Assembly (NCBI GenBank): GCA_031292035.1
Contig: JARLHX010000050.1
Span: forward strand, 1-5,358
DNA length: 5,358 bases
Direction: 5' to 3'
Source: Negativicutes bacterium
GTDB taxonomy: Bacteria > Bacillota_C > Negativicutes > Sporomusales_B > JARLHX01
In this document: in pieces, positions 1 to 5,358 of the stretch
Position numbering within the stretch: the stretch's first letter is position 1
Layout: every line of letters starts with the position of its first letter
The notes under the pieces: model-generated
The model's database searches: none
The model's input: the letters and a program-made list of their open reading frames with translations, nothing else
What the model was told of the DNA's origin: nothing
Translations under genes and position numbers: made by a program

Positions 1-15
1 GACTTGACCGCGGAA

Positions 16-57
16 ACATCCAACATTCAACATTCGACGTTCAACGCCCAACAGCGA
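16..57. repeat. Degenerate heptamer array, consensus near ACATTCA (6 units)
   Basis: Six consecutive 7-base units can be read without gaps: ACATCCA, ACATTCA, ACATTCG, ACGTTCA, ACGCCCA, ACAGCGA. The first two positions are always AC while the others drift, and the last two units are the most diverged. Degenerate heptad arrays of this kind are, from memory, common between genes in Verrucomicrobiota genomes. Their function is unknown, and I see no open reading frame that would make this a protein repeat. Confidence 0.75.
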
Positions 58-98
58 AGGACCACGATTTGGTAAATCATGCAGACAACCACCGGTGG

Positions 99-241
99 AC
101 ACGGATAAAATCCGAGGGCCGAAATCCGAAGACCGAAAGAAATCCGAATTCCGAAGCCCGAACGTGCGTTGCCATCGTTTGGGTCATTCACACGGATAAT
201 CCCAGCGCAGATGGGTCAGGGGAATGTTTGTCAGAGGAATA
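99..241. repeat. Short dispersed direct repeats in the left intergenic region
   Basis: ACACGGATAA occurs exactly twice, at 99-108 and 190-199. A second pair, GTCAGGGGAATG (215-226) and GTCAGAGGAATA (230-241), matches at 10 of 12 positions with a 15-base period. These look like remnants of the simple intergenic repeats that accompany the heptamer arrays. Either pair alone could be chance. Confidence 0.4.
110..162. repeat. Degenerate heptamer array, consensus NNCCGAA (7 units)
   Basis: Seven units fit NNCCGAA: ATCCGAG, GGCCGAA, ATCCGAA, GACCGAA, then a 4-base interruption (AGAA, 138-141), then ATCCGAA, TTCCGAA, GCCCGAA. CCGAA is constant except in the first unit, and the two leading bases vary freely. 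The period matches the array at 16-57 but the consensus differs. The array start overlaps a perfect short palindrome, CGGAT-AAA-ATCCG (102-114). It lies outside any credible gene. Confidence 0.75.
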
Positions 242-434
242 GGAAAACTCCGTTAAAGGCTGGCGCAGGGCGTTCGGGTTTGAGCAAGCGAACCGTCCGC
301 CACATGAGGGCACGCGGCGGACGGTCCGACTCCACGCCGGCATTTGGAAGAGCCTCAATGCCAAGCTGCATCGTTGGCGGAAAACCAGAGAATCCGCTGC
401 CAAATGAGTCCGAACTATAGTTTGACCCCTCTGA
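163..434. other. Non-coding stretch with no supported gene
   Basis: Overlapping open frames on both strands here are short. Their translations are rich in Arg, Ser and Pro and show no recognisable family, no hydrophobic core pattern and no start signal. I regard them as chance frames. The stretch holds the short direct repeats and the hairpin reported separately. No promoter, tRNA or terminator with a T-tract was seen. Confidence 0.6.
289..328. repeat. GC-rich palindrome able to form a strong hairpin
   Basis: ACCGTCCGCC (292-301) and GGCGGACGGT (316-325) are perfect reverse complements around a 14-base loop. After one A/C mismatch, two more pairs (289-290 with 327-328) extend the stem. No run of T follows on either strand, so it is not a standard intrinsic terminator. 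It could be a palindromic intergenic repeat of the REP type, or a degraded mobile-element end. Only copy number in the genome would tell. Confidence 0.55.
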
Positions 435-524
435 CGACACCTTCTGCGCCGAAAGGATAACCACTTGAAAACTTGATCTGTCTACACTCAATTTTAAAGT
501 TCAAGGACTCTAGGAACCGACCCG
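435..524 (+). repeat. Left arm of a 90-bp inverted repeat (partner 5101-5190)
   Basis: This segment equals the reverse complement of 5101-5190 at 87 of 90 positions. The inner 60 bases (465-524) are identical; all three differences fall in the outer 30 bases, which correspond to coding sequence in the partner. Similarity stops abruptly after CCGACCCG at 524. On the outer side it fades at 434, where the partner continues as a longer gene. The arm ends 8 bases before the stop codon of the neighbouring regulator gene. The sharp inner end suggests the end of a mobile unit. Confidence 0.9.
436..468 (+). pseudogene. Remnant: last ten codons of the winged-helix-like gene seen intact at 5157-5358
   Basis: In the reading frame matching the right-hand partner, this stub reads DTFCAERITT followed by TGA. 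The partner ends DTFCAERMTP then TGA. There are two replacements (Met to Ile, Pro to Thr) and one silent change. Upstream the frame meets TAG at 418-420 with no further resemblance to the partner, so the rest of the gene is missing. This is a decayed or truncated 3' end of a second copy, in the opposite orientation to the partner. Confidence 0.7.
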
Positions 525-532
525 TATTCGAT

Positions 533-751
533 TCAGATGTCTTTAACGAGCGTGCGGACTCGGACTCCCAATGCCTTGGCAATGCGGCGCAAGGCAATCA
601 ATGAAACATGCTCCTCCCCACGCTCAACCCGACCGACGTAATTCGGATGCAATTCAGCCTTTTCGGAAAGGCGTTCCTGGCTCAAATGTCGTCGCGTCCG
701 CTGTTTGCGGATGGCGGCACCAAGAATGACGCGATAATCAGAGGACGACAC
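533..751 (-). CDS. Small XRE-family helix-turn-helix transcriptional regulator
   Basis: The 72-residue product is essentially a single Cro/C1-type (XRE, HTH_3) DNA-binding domain. Residues 8-21 form a basic first helix (IRKQRTRR). LSQERLSEKAEL (23-34) is the second helix and turn, HPNYVGRVERGE (35-46) the recognition helix with the typical ERGE ending, and LIALRRIAKALGV (51-63) the closing helices. No sensor or oligomerisation domain follows, so it resembles stand-alone repressors and restriction-modification controller proteins, though no such genes are nearby. The start is GTG; the frame stays open upstream to a stop at 794-796 but offers no ATG. No Shine-Dalgarno sequence is visible. It is divergent from the secreted operon, which it may regulate along with itself. 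That is inference from position. Its stop lies 8 bases from the inverted-repeat arm, but the domain looks complete. Confidence 0.88.
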   Translation of the reverse strand: MSSSDYRVILGAAIRKQRTRRHLSQERLSEKAELHPNYVGRVERGEEHVSLIALRRIAKALGVRVRTLVKDI

Positions 752-772
752 AGCCTGACAGGAAAGCAGGCT
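752..772. promoter_or_regulatory. Small inverted repeat next to the regulator start, possible operator
   Basis: AGCCTG (752-757) and CAGGCT (767-772) are perfect reverse complements around a 9-base spacer. They lie immediately upstream of the regulator's GTG on the minus strand. XRE repressors often bind short dyads beside their own start, so this is a candidate autoregulatory site, or alternatively a small hairpin in the mRNA leader. A 6-bp dyad is easily found by chance. Confidence 0.25.
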
Positions 773-782
773 TTGGCGTGAA

Positions 783-812
783 TCTCTACACCGCTAAACG
801 GATAGTTTTGAA
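783..812 (-). promoter_or_regulatory. Weak candidate promoter for the XRE gene
   Basis: On the minus strand, TTCAAA (807-812) and TAGAGA (783-788) are separated by 18 bases and could act as -35 and -10 boxes about 30 bases upstream of the GTG. The match to the sigma70 consensus is poor, at four of six and about three of six positions. It is listed because some promoter must lie in this gap. Confidence 0.2.
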
Positions 813-824
813 TTTTGTTTGCGC

Positions 825-852
825 TTGACGCCGGGCGCACGCGTGTTAGAAC
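825..852 (+). promoter_or_regulatory. Sigma70-type promoter for the secreted-protein operon
   Basis: TTGACG (825-830) matches five of six -35 positions. TAGAAC (847-852) is a plausible -10 box after a 16-base spacer. A start of transcription near 859 would leave a leader of about 30 bases before the ATG at 890. The GTTAGAA form of the -10 region resembles promoters I associate with Verrucomicrobiota. The -35 box lies downstream of the in-frame ATG at 815, which argues against that earlier start. Confidence 0.5.
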
Positions 853-889
853 AACGGCTTGTAAAGTTGCAGAAGTGACAACATACCTT

Positions 890-3800
890 ATGAATAAAAT
901 CACCACGGGAAATGGCCGGTTTGCCGCATTTTCGCCAAAGTTCCTTTGTCTGTTTGTCGTTGTTCCGATTTTGCTGTTGGCAAACCGGGGCTGGGGTCAG
1001 GATTCGATTATCCAGATCACCGCCGAGGCAAAAGGGCTTACGTTGGTACCTCCCGACCAACTGCCCGCTCTTGGGACATTCTGGCTCGTCGTGCCAGCGG
1101 GGCGGAATGGCTGTTCGGCGGCTCCGCTGCCGACGCCGCCGTTTGGCTTTCCACCGACATTTCAGGTGGCTGATGGACAATTCATTGTGGATGGGACCGT
1201 GGGCGAAACAGCCAGTCAACAGACATTGGAGGCCCAAGCCTCCTTCGTGGTGAACCTCATCAACCAAATTCAAGGGACGCAGGTTGCCCAGTTGATGCGG
1301 CAGGCGACGGCGATGGGCGCGCCGGGGCTCCCCGGATTCGGTGATGGTGGCGGCAGTTATGGCGACAACGGTTTAACCAATAATCCGGCATACAACTACA
1401 GCTTCAATACGAACCTGCTTTGGCTCCAAATCACCAATGTTTCCAATGGAACTGCCTCGGGCGGCCTGTTTCATGCCACCAATCAGGTTTACGCGATTTG
1501 GGCGACGCCGGATTTGACGATTCCCTTCAGTTTATGGTCGGTCGGAACTGAGGTCTTTCCCTCGGCCAGCACCACCAATGTTTTGCCCTTTGCCGTGCCG
1601 ACTTTCGGGGAGCCTGACCTTTTCTTGCGGGCGGAGGATTGGACGGGAGTTTACGCCAACGGCCTGCCAGTCTGGTGGACATGGTATTATTTCCACACAC
1701 TCAATTTGAATGCCACTAATTCCGACGGCCAAGGTTCCACGCTTGGGGACGATTATACCAATCAATGGGACCCCAACGTCATCAACTTCTTCATTATGGT
1801 GACCAATCTGGACGTGAATACCGGCAATCCCAATTTGCCATTGAATATCATCAGCGGCACCCCTGCGTCTGTGGCTGTTTTGGTGAATGACGCCAACTTG
1901 TCCGATGCCGCTTGGCAACCCTACACTGGCCCCAACGTCTTGGCCCCGTTGGGGGCGGATGGTTATTACAGTGTCGCCGTAGGTTTGCGCGGGTTCCCGG
2001 CCAACGCCACGGAAACTTGGCAGGGCGTGGATTTGACCAAAAACACGGTTCCCCCGCGATTGACCATTACCAGCCCCACCAATAGCACCGTGTCGCAAAT
2101 ACCGGTTCAATTTCAGGGCTACGCCACGAGACCATTGACCGCTATTACCTTTGATTTGAGCAATGCCAACGGCACAATTTCGGGTCAACCAGCCTTTTTG
2201 ACCGGGCAGTATTACGATACGACGCTGATGGCCAGCACAACAAATTACTTCCAGTCTGACGATATTTACCTGGCAGGTGGAACAAATATCGTCACCATTC
2301 ACGCCACCGATTGGGCCGGGAATCAAACGAACATGAGTCTTACGCTGAATTATCCCGCAGGCCTCACTGCCCCGGTCGTGTCTTTTTTGTGGCCAACGGC
2401 GGGTATGGTTGTTAGCGGCAACTCGCTGACGTTGCAAATGCAAGTGAATAATCCAGCCGCAACCGTTAGCGCGACTAGCGGCAGCACGAGTATTCAAGGA
2501 TTGGTTGAACGAAGTGGCACGGTTTGGGTCCATAACTTGCCGCTGGTTCCGGGTGCCAACAATATCACCATCACGGCCAGCGATGCAAATGGCCACATGG
2601 CGACCACAACTTTATCAGTCACGGATAACAACATGGGGTTGGGCATTGACGCATTGACCAGCGCCCAACTCAACCAACCGAGCGTGAATGTCTACGGGGA
2701 AATCGGCAGTCCTAGCGTGAGTCTGGTGGTCAACGGAATCACGGCGAACAACCGCGGGAACGGAACCTGGGAGGCGGATGGCGTCCCGGTCAGCCCGGCC
2801 GGAACGGCGATCATTAATGCGCAAGTGTTCAGCAATGGCGTAAATATCGCCTCACAAAGCCTCGATCAAGTGCAACCCGTCGTTGTGGCCTTGATGAGTT
2901 ATTCTGGCCATCAAACCTTTACCGATCTCCCAAATCCTCCTGGTTCGCCGCCACCATATTTTGACAGCATCGACTGGTCCTACAAAACAGGCGGCACGAT
3001 CAATGACAGCTACGATGACCCCTTGTACCTTGCCCCGGCAACCAACGGAACAGGTTATTTGCCGATTCTATACCCTAATGGCGGCGGCTCCCCAACTTTC
3101 CACCAACCTTGGGAATTCACCTCGCTGAGTGTTTGTATTACCAATGATAACACCTTGTTTCAGAGCAAAACCGAACCAAAGGTGATGATTGTGCAGGGTG
3201 GCCAAGCACAGCCCGGAACCACGAATCTTTATCTGGTGATGGCCAGAGCCTGCGAATTTTCCGACGCCAACATTCAAGGCGGCTCTCCCGGTTACGGGAT
3301 CGGTTACTCCTACTCTTACGACGATTTCGGCAACAACATAAATCCTCTTTTGCCTTATGGCGGAGACGTGGGCTTGCCGCCCGAGTGGTTGAAGGTCAAC
3401 GGGCATACCCTGGTCAATACGGGCATCACGAATAATCTTTCGGCGTATAGTGGGCCGAGCATACGCTCAGTTTGGGGCGCAACCATTGTTGCCGCCCCGG
3501 CGGGCCAGAATTGGGAAATCACGGCGACAGCGACCAACGTTTACCACCATTGGGATTACAATATCTTTGAACAGGCCAGCAATTTGACGTTCCGAATTAT
3601 AGACAAGAACACGGGCCAGAATCTGTCGGCCCAAACGAATACGGTGATCGTGGGGCAGCAAATGAACCTGACCTACCAATTTTCCCTGACCAATTCAATT
3701 ACGACAAATTTGGTGGTCACGAATTTTCAGTGGGCCGTGCCGGGATACGCAATCTCGAATTACGTAGTTTCTTCGGAATCAATCAGTGCGTTTGTGAGGA

Positions 3801-4531
3801 CAAACTTTTCGACAAACAACGCTGCGGCAAAATTTTGTTGGGTGGACGGAGCAAGTAATTGTGTTGTTAGATTCTCGGCAACAGTTAATGGAACGCCCTT
3901 GACCGCGCAAGCGACGTTCAATGTCCGAAGGCCATCAGCCACCCTGGCGGCGATTGTGACCGGACAAATCCGCGTGGACGATAATTATTTGTTACCGGGA
4001 ATGTATTTGCATTTTGGTGGCGATACTGTCGGCACAGCTACTACTCCCGGAATCAAATTCCAAATCAATGGCGTTGATACTAACGGAACCTACTTCTTTG
4101 TTCAAACGGGCTCATCAAGCGAACAGCAGTTGTGGTCAAACGGGACGAATTATATAGCAACTGACGGGCCCGGTTTAGACAACGGTACTGACACTAACTC
4201 TTATGTTTATCGATTTGACCCATCGCAAGGGACAAATACTACCGACGATTCTCCAGCGCAAGGATTGTTATCCAATTTAAGAACGATAAGTGAGACCGAT
4301 TCATATACGATGTACTTGATGTTTACGCCGACCAATGTGATCGGTGCGACACCAGTTCCGCTTCAAAAGGTTGATTGGAGTTGGTCGGCGGCTGCTATTC
4401 AGACAGATGCAACTTTGAACCTCTGGGCACTAACGACCAATTCACCTCCGTCAGGATTGACCCCCGTCAAAACGACGGCTCATCCCCAATGGACAAATAA
4501 TTTGCTTAATTCGTGGCACTGGACCCCTTAA
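890..4531 (+). CDS. Large secreted multidomain protein with Ig-like repeats, function unknown
   Basis: The product has 1213 residues. I place the start at ATG 890, not the in-frame ATG at 815, because 890 opens directly into a signal peptide: basic start, hydrophobic core at about 18-31, likely cleavage after GWG at 36. A putative promoter also lies between the two ATGs. No Shine-Dalgarno sequence is seen. In order: an N-terminal region (37-140); a Gly-rich linker (about 142-158); a beta-rich region; a segment at 245-296 (FLRAEDWTG...DPN) resembling the WW/Asp-Gly calcium-binding-like linker of verrucomicrobial secreted proteins, but with a degenerate acidic loop (NSDGQGS); a beta domain (300-380); and three Ig-like modules at about 388-488, 494-580 and 585-662. 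The first carries the GTNIVTIHATDWAGN signature of glucodextranase-B-like Ig folds. Residues 669-1213 are Asn/Thr-rich and match nothing I recognise. No catalytic motif, PEP-CTERM or other C-terminal sorting tail is visible. A surface, adhesive or polymer-binding role is possible but unproven. Confidence 0.9.
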   Translation: MNKITTGNGRFAAFSPKFLCLFVVVPILLLANRGWGQDSIIQITAEAKGLTLVPPDQLPALGTFWLVVPAGRNGCSAAPLPTPPFGFPPTFQVADGQFIVDGTVGETASQQTLEAQASFVVNLINQIQGTQVAQLMRQATAMGAPGLPGFGDGGGSYGDNGLTNNPAYNYSFNTNLLWLQITNVSNGTASGGLFHATNQVYAIWATPDLTIPFSLWSVGTEVFPSASTTNVLPFAVPTFGEPDLFLRAEDWTGVYANGLPVWWTWYYFHTLNLNATNSDGQGSTLGDDYTNQWDPNVINFFIMVTNLDVNTGNPNLPLNIISGTPASVAVLVNDANLSDAAWQPYTGPNVLAPLGADGYYSVAVGLRGFPANATETWQGVDLTKNTVPPRLTITSPTNSTVSQIPVQFQGYATRPLTAITFDLSNANGTISGQPAFLTGQYYDTTLMASTTNYFQSDDIYLAGGTNIVTIHATDWAGNQTNMSLTLNYPAGLTAPVVSFLWPTAGMVVSGNSLTLQMQVNNPAATVSATSGSTSIQGLVERSGTVWVHNLPLVPGANNITITASDANGHMATTTLSVTDNNMGLGIDALTSAQLNQPSVNVYGEIGSPSVSLVVNGITANNRGNGTWEADGVPVSPAGTAIINAQVFSNGVNIASQSLDQVQPVVVALMSYSGHQTFTDLPNPPGSPPPYFDSIDWSYKTGGTINDSYDDPLYLAPATNGTGYLPILYPNGGGSPTFHQPWEFTSLSVCITNDNTLFQSKTEPKVMIVQGGQAQPGTTNLYLVMARACEFSDANIQGGSPGYGIGYSYSYDDFGNNINPLLPYGGDVGLPPEWLKVNGHTLVNTGITNNLSAYSGPSIRSVWGATIVAAPAGQNWEITATATNVYHHWDYNIFEQASNLTFRIIDKNTGQNLSAQTNTVIVGQQMNLTYQFSLTNSITTNLVVTNFQWAVPGYAISNYVVSSESISAFVRTNFSTNNAAAKFCWVDGASNCVVRFSATVNGTPLTAQATFNVRRPSATLAAIVTGQIRVDDNYLLPGMYLHFGGDTVGTATTPGIKFQINGVDTNGTYFFVQTGSSSEQQLWSNGTNYIATDGPGLDNGTDTNSYVYRFDPSQGTNTTDDSPAQGLLSNLRTISETDSYTMYLMFTPTNVIGATPVPLQKVDWSWSAAAIQTDATLNLWALTTNSPPSGLTPVKTTAHPQWTNNLLNSWHWTP

Positions 4532-4544
4532 CATAATCAAAATC

Positions 4545-5057
4545 ATGAATATCCACTTTTTTTTAAAACTCTTTTCCGCGCTAGTTTCCGTCGGGATGAC
4601 CATTTCTTCGCTTGCGCAAACAAATGATGCCCCCGCGTTCACAGTCAATGGTCATATAGCCGGAATTCAGCTTTCTTTGGCTTTTGACAAGACAATGTTT
4701 ACCAATAATGAGGAGATCGGCGCATGGAGTGTCGTGACCAATTTGACTGATACACCAATGAACGTGCCGCCTTCCCGAATTGGAATGGGTCTTGGATTGA
4801 CGGTGCGCGATGCCAACAATCAACCACTGGCGCAGATCGTCGATGGGCATGGAAAACACATCTCTGGTCCTATGACCGTGTCATTGCCGGGTCACAGTTG
4901 TATCAGCAATTATATTGTCATCAGCAAGTTGTATAATTTGAAGCCCGGTAGCTATTCCGTCAGTGCAAAACAGGAAATGTCTCTCCACCCTCCTTGGGGC
5001 AGTAATTCGATAACTTCTCAGGCTGTAACCATTAATGTGACGAGTAATCCATATTAG
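4545..5057 (+). CDS. Small secreted beta-sandwich protein, hypothetical
   Basis: The 170-residue product begins with a clear signal peptide: Lys8, hydrophobic residues to about 20, cleavage likely after Ala24 in SSLAQ. The mature part alternates short strands: IQLSLAFDKTMFTNNEEI, a WSVVTNLTDTPMNV strand pair, LGLTVRDANNQPL, a PGHSC turn and LKPGSYSVSA. This order (strand, N-x-T-D-x-P, then a P-G-x-Y turn) resembles small Ig-like domains such as the BsuPI-type inhibitor fold, but this is a fold-level impression, not a family match. It contains one mature cysteine (in PGHSC) and no enzyme motif. It starts 13 bases after the preceding stop, so co-transcription and a shared exported role with the large protein are likely. 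No Shine-Dalgarno sequence is visible in the 13-base gap. No terminator with a T-tract follows. Confidence 0.82.
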   Translation: MNIHFFLKLFSALVSVGMTISSLAQTNDAPAFTVNGHIAGIQLSLAFDKTMFTNNEEIGAWSVVTNLTDTPMNVPPSRIGMGLGLTVRDANNQPLAQIVDGHGKHISGPMTVSLPGHSCISNYIVISKLYNLKPGSYSVSAKQEMSLHPPWGSNSITSQAVTINVTSNPY

Positions 5058-5100
5058 ATTTGGGTGTGACCGAATCGCCAAGGTTACGTCAAGTGCCATT

Positions 5101-5190
5101 CGGGTCGGTTCCTAGAGTCCTTGAACTTTAAAATTGAGTGTAGACAGATCAAGTTTTCAAGGGGTCATCCTTTCTGCGCAGAAGGTGTCG
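5101..5190 (-). repeat. Right arm of the 90-bp inverted repeat (partner 435-524)
   Basis: Read on the minus strand, this arm contains the last ten codons and stop of the leftward gene that enters from the right edge, plus a 57-base non-coding tail ending at CCGACCCG (5101). The tail is identical to the left arm, while the coding part has three differences. Conservation of the tail beyond the stop, and the common sharp end point, fit the terminal region of a mobile element. The opposite end lies outside the window, so terminal inverted repeats and target duplications cannot be tested. Confidence 0.9.
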
Positions 5191-5358
5191 AGCGTTTTTT
5201 GGAATCTGGCGAAGGCACCCGCCAAGGCTGAGGGGTTCAATGGGCTGGCATCGTGGAGTTCGGAAAGTCCCCGCCGGAGCAGCCGTTGGTAAACGCGGCT
5301 ATAGAAGATCGCCGTTTTGAGGCCGAAGGTGGTCAGGCGATAACGGTGGCTCTTGGGA
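5157..5358 (-). CDS. C-terminal 66 residues of a winged-helix-like, probably mobile-element-associated protein (partial)
   Basis: The leftward frame enters from the right edge and ends at TGA (5157-5159). The visible part starts PKSHRYRLTTFGLKTAIFYS, then RVYQRLLRRGLSELHD, and ends DTFCAERMTP. The pattern H-R-Y-R-L-T-x-x-G-L-x-x-A is the wing and following helix of a winged-helix domain. I recall very similar C-termini in a family of multi-copy, mostly uncharacterised proteins of about 400-500 residues, often near mobile DNA, but I cannot verify the family here. The second 3' stub at 435-524 supports the idea that this gene is repetitive. It is convergent with the secreted operon. The start and any catalytic domain lie outside the window, so calling it a transposase would be a guess. 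Confidence 0.7.
   Translation of the reverse strand, partial: PKSHRYRLTTFGLKTAIFYSRVYQRLLRRGLSELHDASPLNPSALAGAFARFQKTLDTFCAERMTP

Noticed and set aside
13..162. CRISPR array
   Set aside because: The units are 7 bases long and contiguous, with no repeat of 20 or more bases and no spacers. These are degenerate heptamer arrays.
421..433. TGACCCCTCTGA just outside the left arm, resembling the TGACCCCTTGA at the gene end in the right arm
   Set aside because: It could hint at a small internal duplication, but it is 11-12 bases with a gap and has no supporting flanking similarity.
169..491. Overlapping open frames on both strands in the left region (for example 169-420 plus and 231-491 minus)
   Set aside because: Low-complexity Arg/Ser/Pro-rich translations with no family resemblance. 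They run through repeats and the inverted-repeat arm, and no start signals were seen.
794..1273. 159-residue minus-strand frame across the divergent gap and the start of the secreted gene
   Set aside because: It overlaps the putative promoter and signal-peptide coding region, its composition is Arg/Cys-rich, and no family is recognisable.
1532..2596. 354-residue open frame on the minus strand inside the large secreted gene
   Set aside because: It is antisense to a well-supported coding frame with a signal peptide and Ig-like modules. Its translation has no recognisable domain and looks like a shadow of the plus-strand codon pattern.
5068..5106. Possible terminator hairpin after the secreted operon (GACCGAAT pairing with ATTCGG and, after a one-base bulge, TC)
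   Set aside because: Short interrupted stem with a 22-base loop and no T-tract. It straddles the repeat boundary and is probably chance.

Overview
The window reads like an intergenic-rich, accessory stretch of a Verrucomicrobiota chromosome (Pedosphaeraceae/Limisphaerales-like). This is inferred from three things: 7-bp-period degenerate repeats at the left edge, a very large Asn/Thr-rich secreted protein with Ig-like modules, and a promoter of the TTGAC...TTAGAA type with no clear Shine-Dalgarno sequence. No taxonomic marker gene is present, so the assignment is moderate at best.

Layout. Bases 1-434 hold no convincing gene. They contain two adjacent heptamer arrays of different consensus (16-57 and 110-162), short direct repeats and a GC-rich perfect 10-bp hairpin (292-325). 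Bases 435-524 are one arm of a 90-bp inverted repeat; the other arm is 5101-5190 (87/90 identical, the inner 60 bp identical). The right arm is the 3' end and downstream tail of a leftward gene that runs off the right edge (5157-5358, minus). The left arm is only a stub: the last ten codons, stop and tail of a second, otherwise missing copy.

Between the arms sit three genes. A small XRE-type helix-turn-helix regulator (533-751, minus, GTG start) is divergent from a 1213-residue secreted multidomain protein (start best placed at 890, end 4531). That protein is followed after 13 bp by a 170-residue secreted protein (4545-5057), so the two probably form one transcript. The 138-bp divergent gap carries a plausible sigma70-type promoter for the secreted pair and a small inverted repeat next to the regulator start.

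How they may work together. The regulator may control the divergent secreted operon, but this rests on position only. The two secreted proteins share export signals and beta-sandwich character and probably act in the periplasm, on the surface or outside the cell. No catalytic motif was recognised in either. The most notable structure is the cassette bracketed by inward-facing 3' ends of the same repeated gene, which suggests mobile-element activity or possible inversion. I see no CRISPR, tRNA, rRNA or defence system, and no clear evidence of a new enzymatic system.
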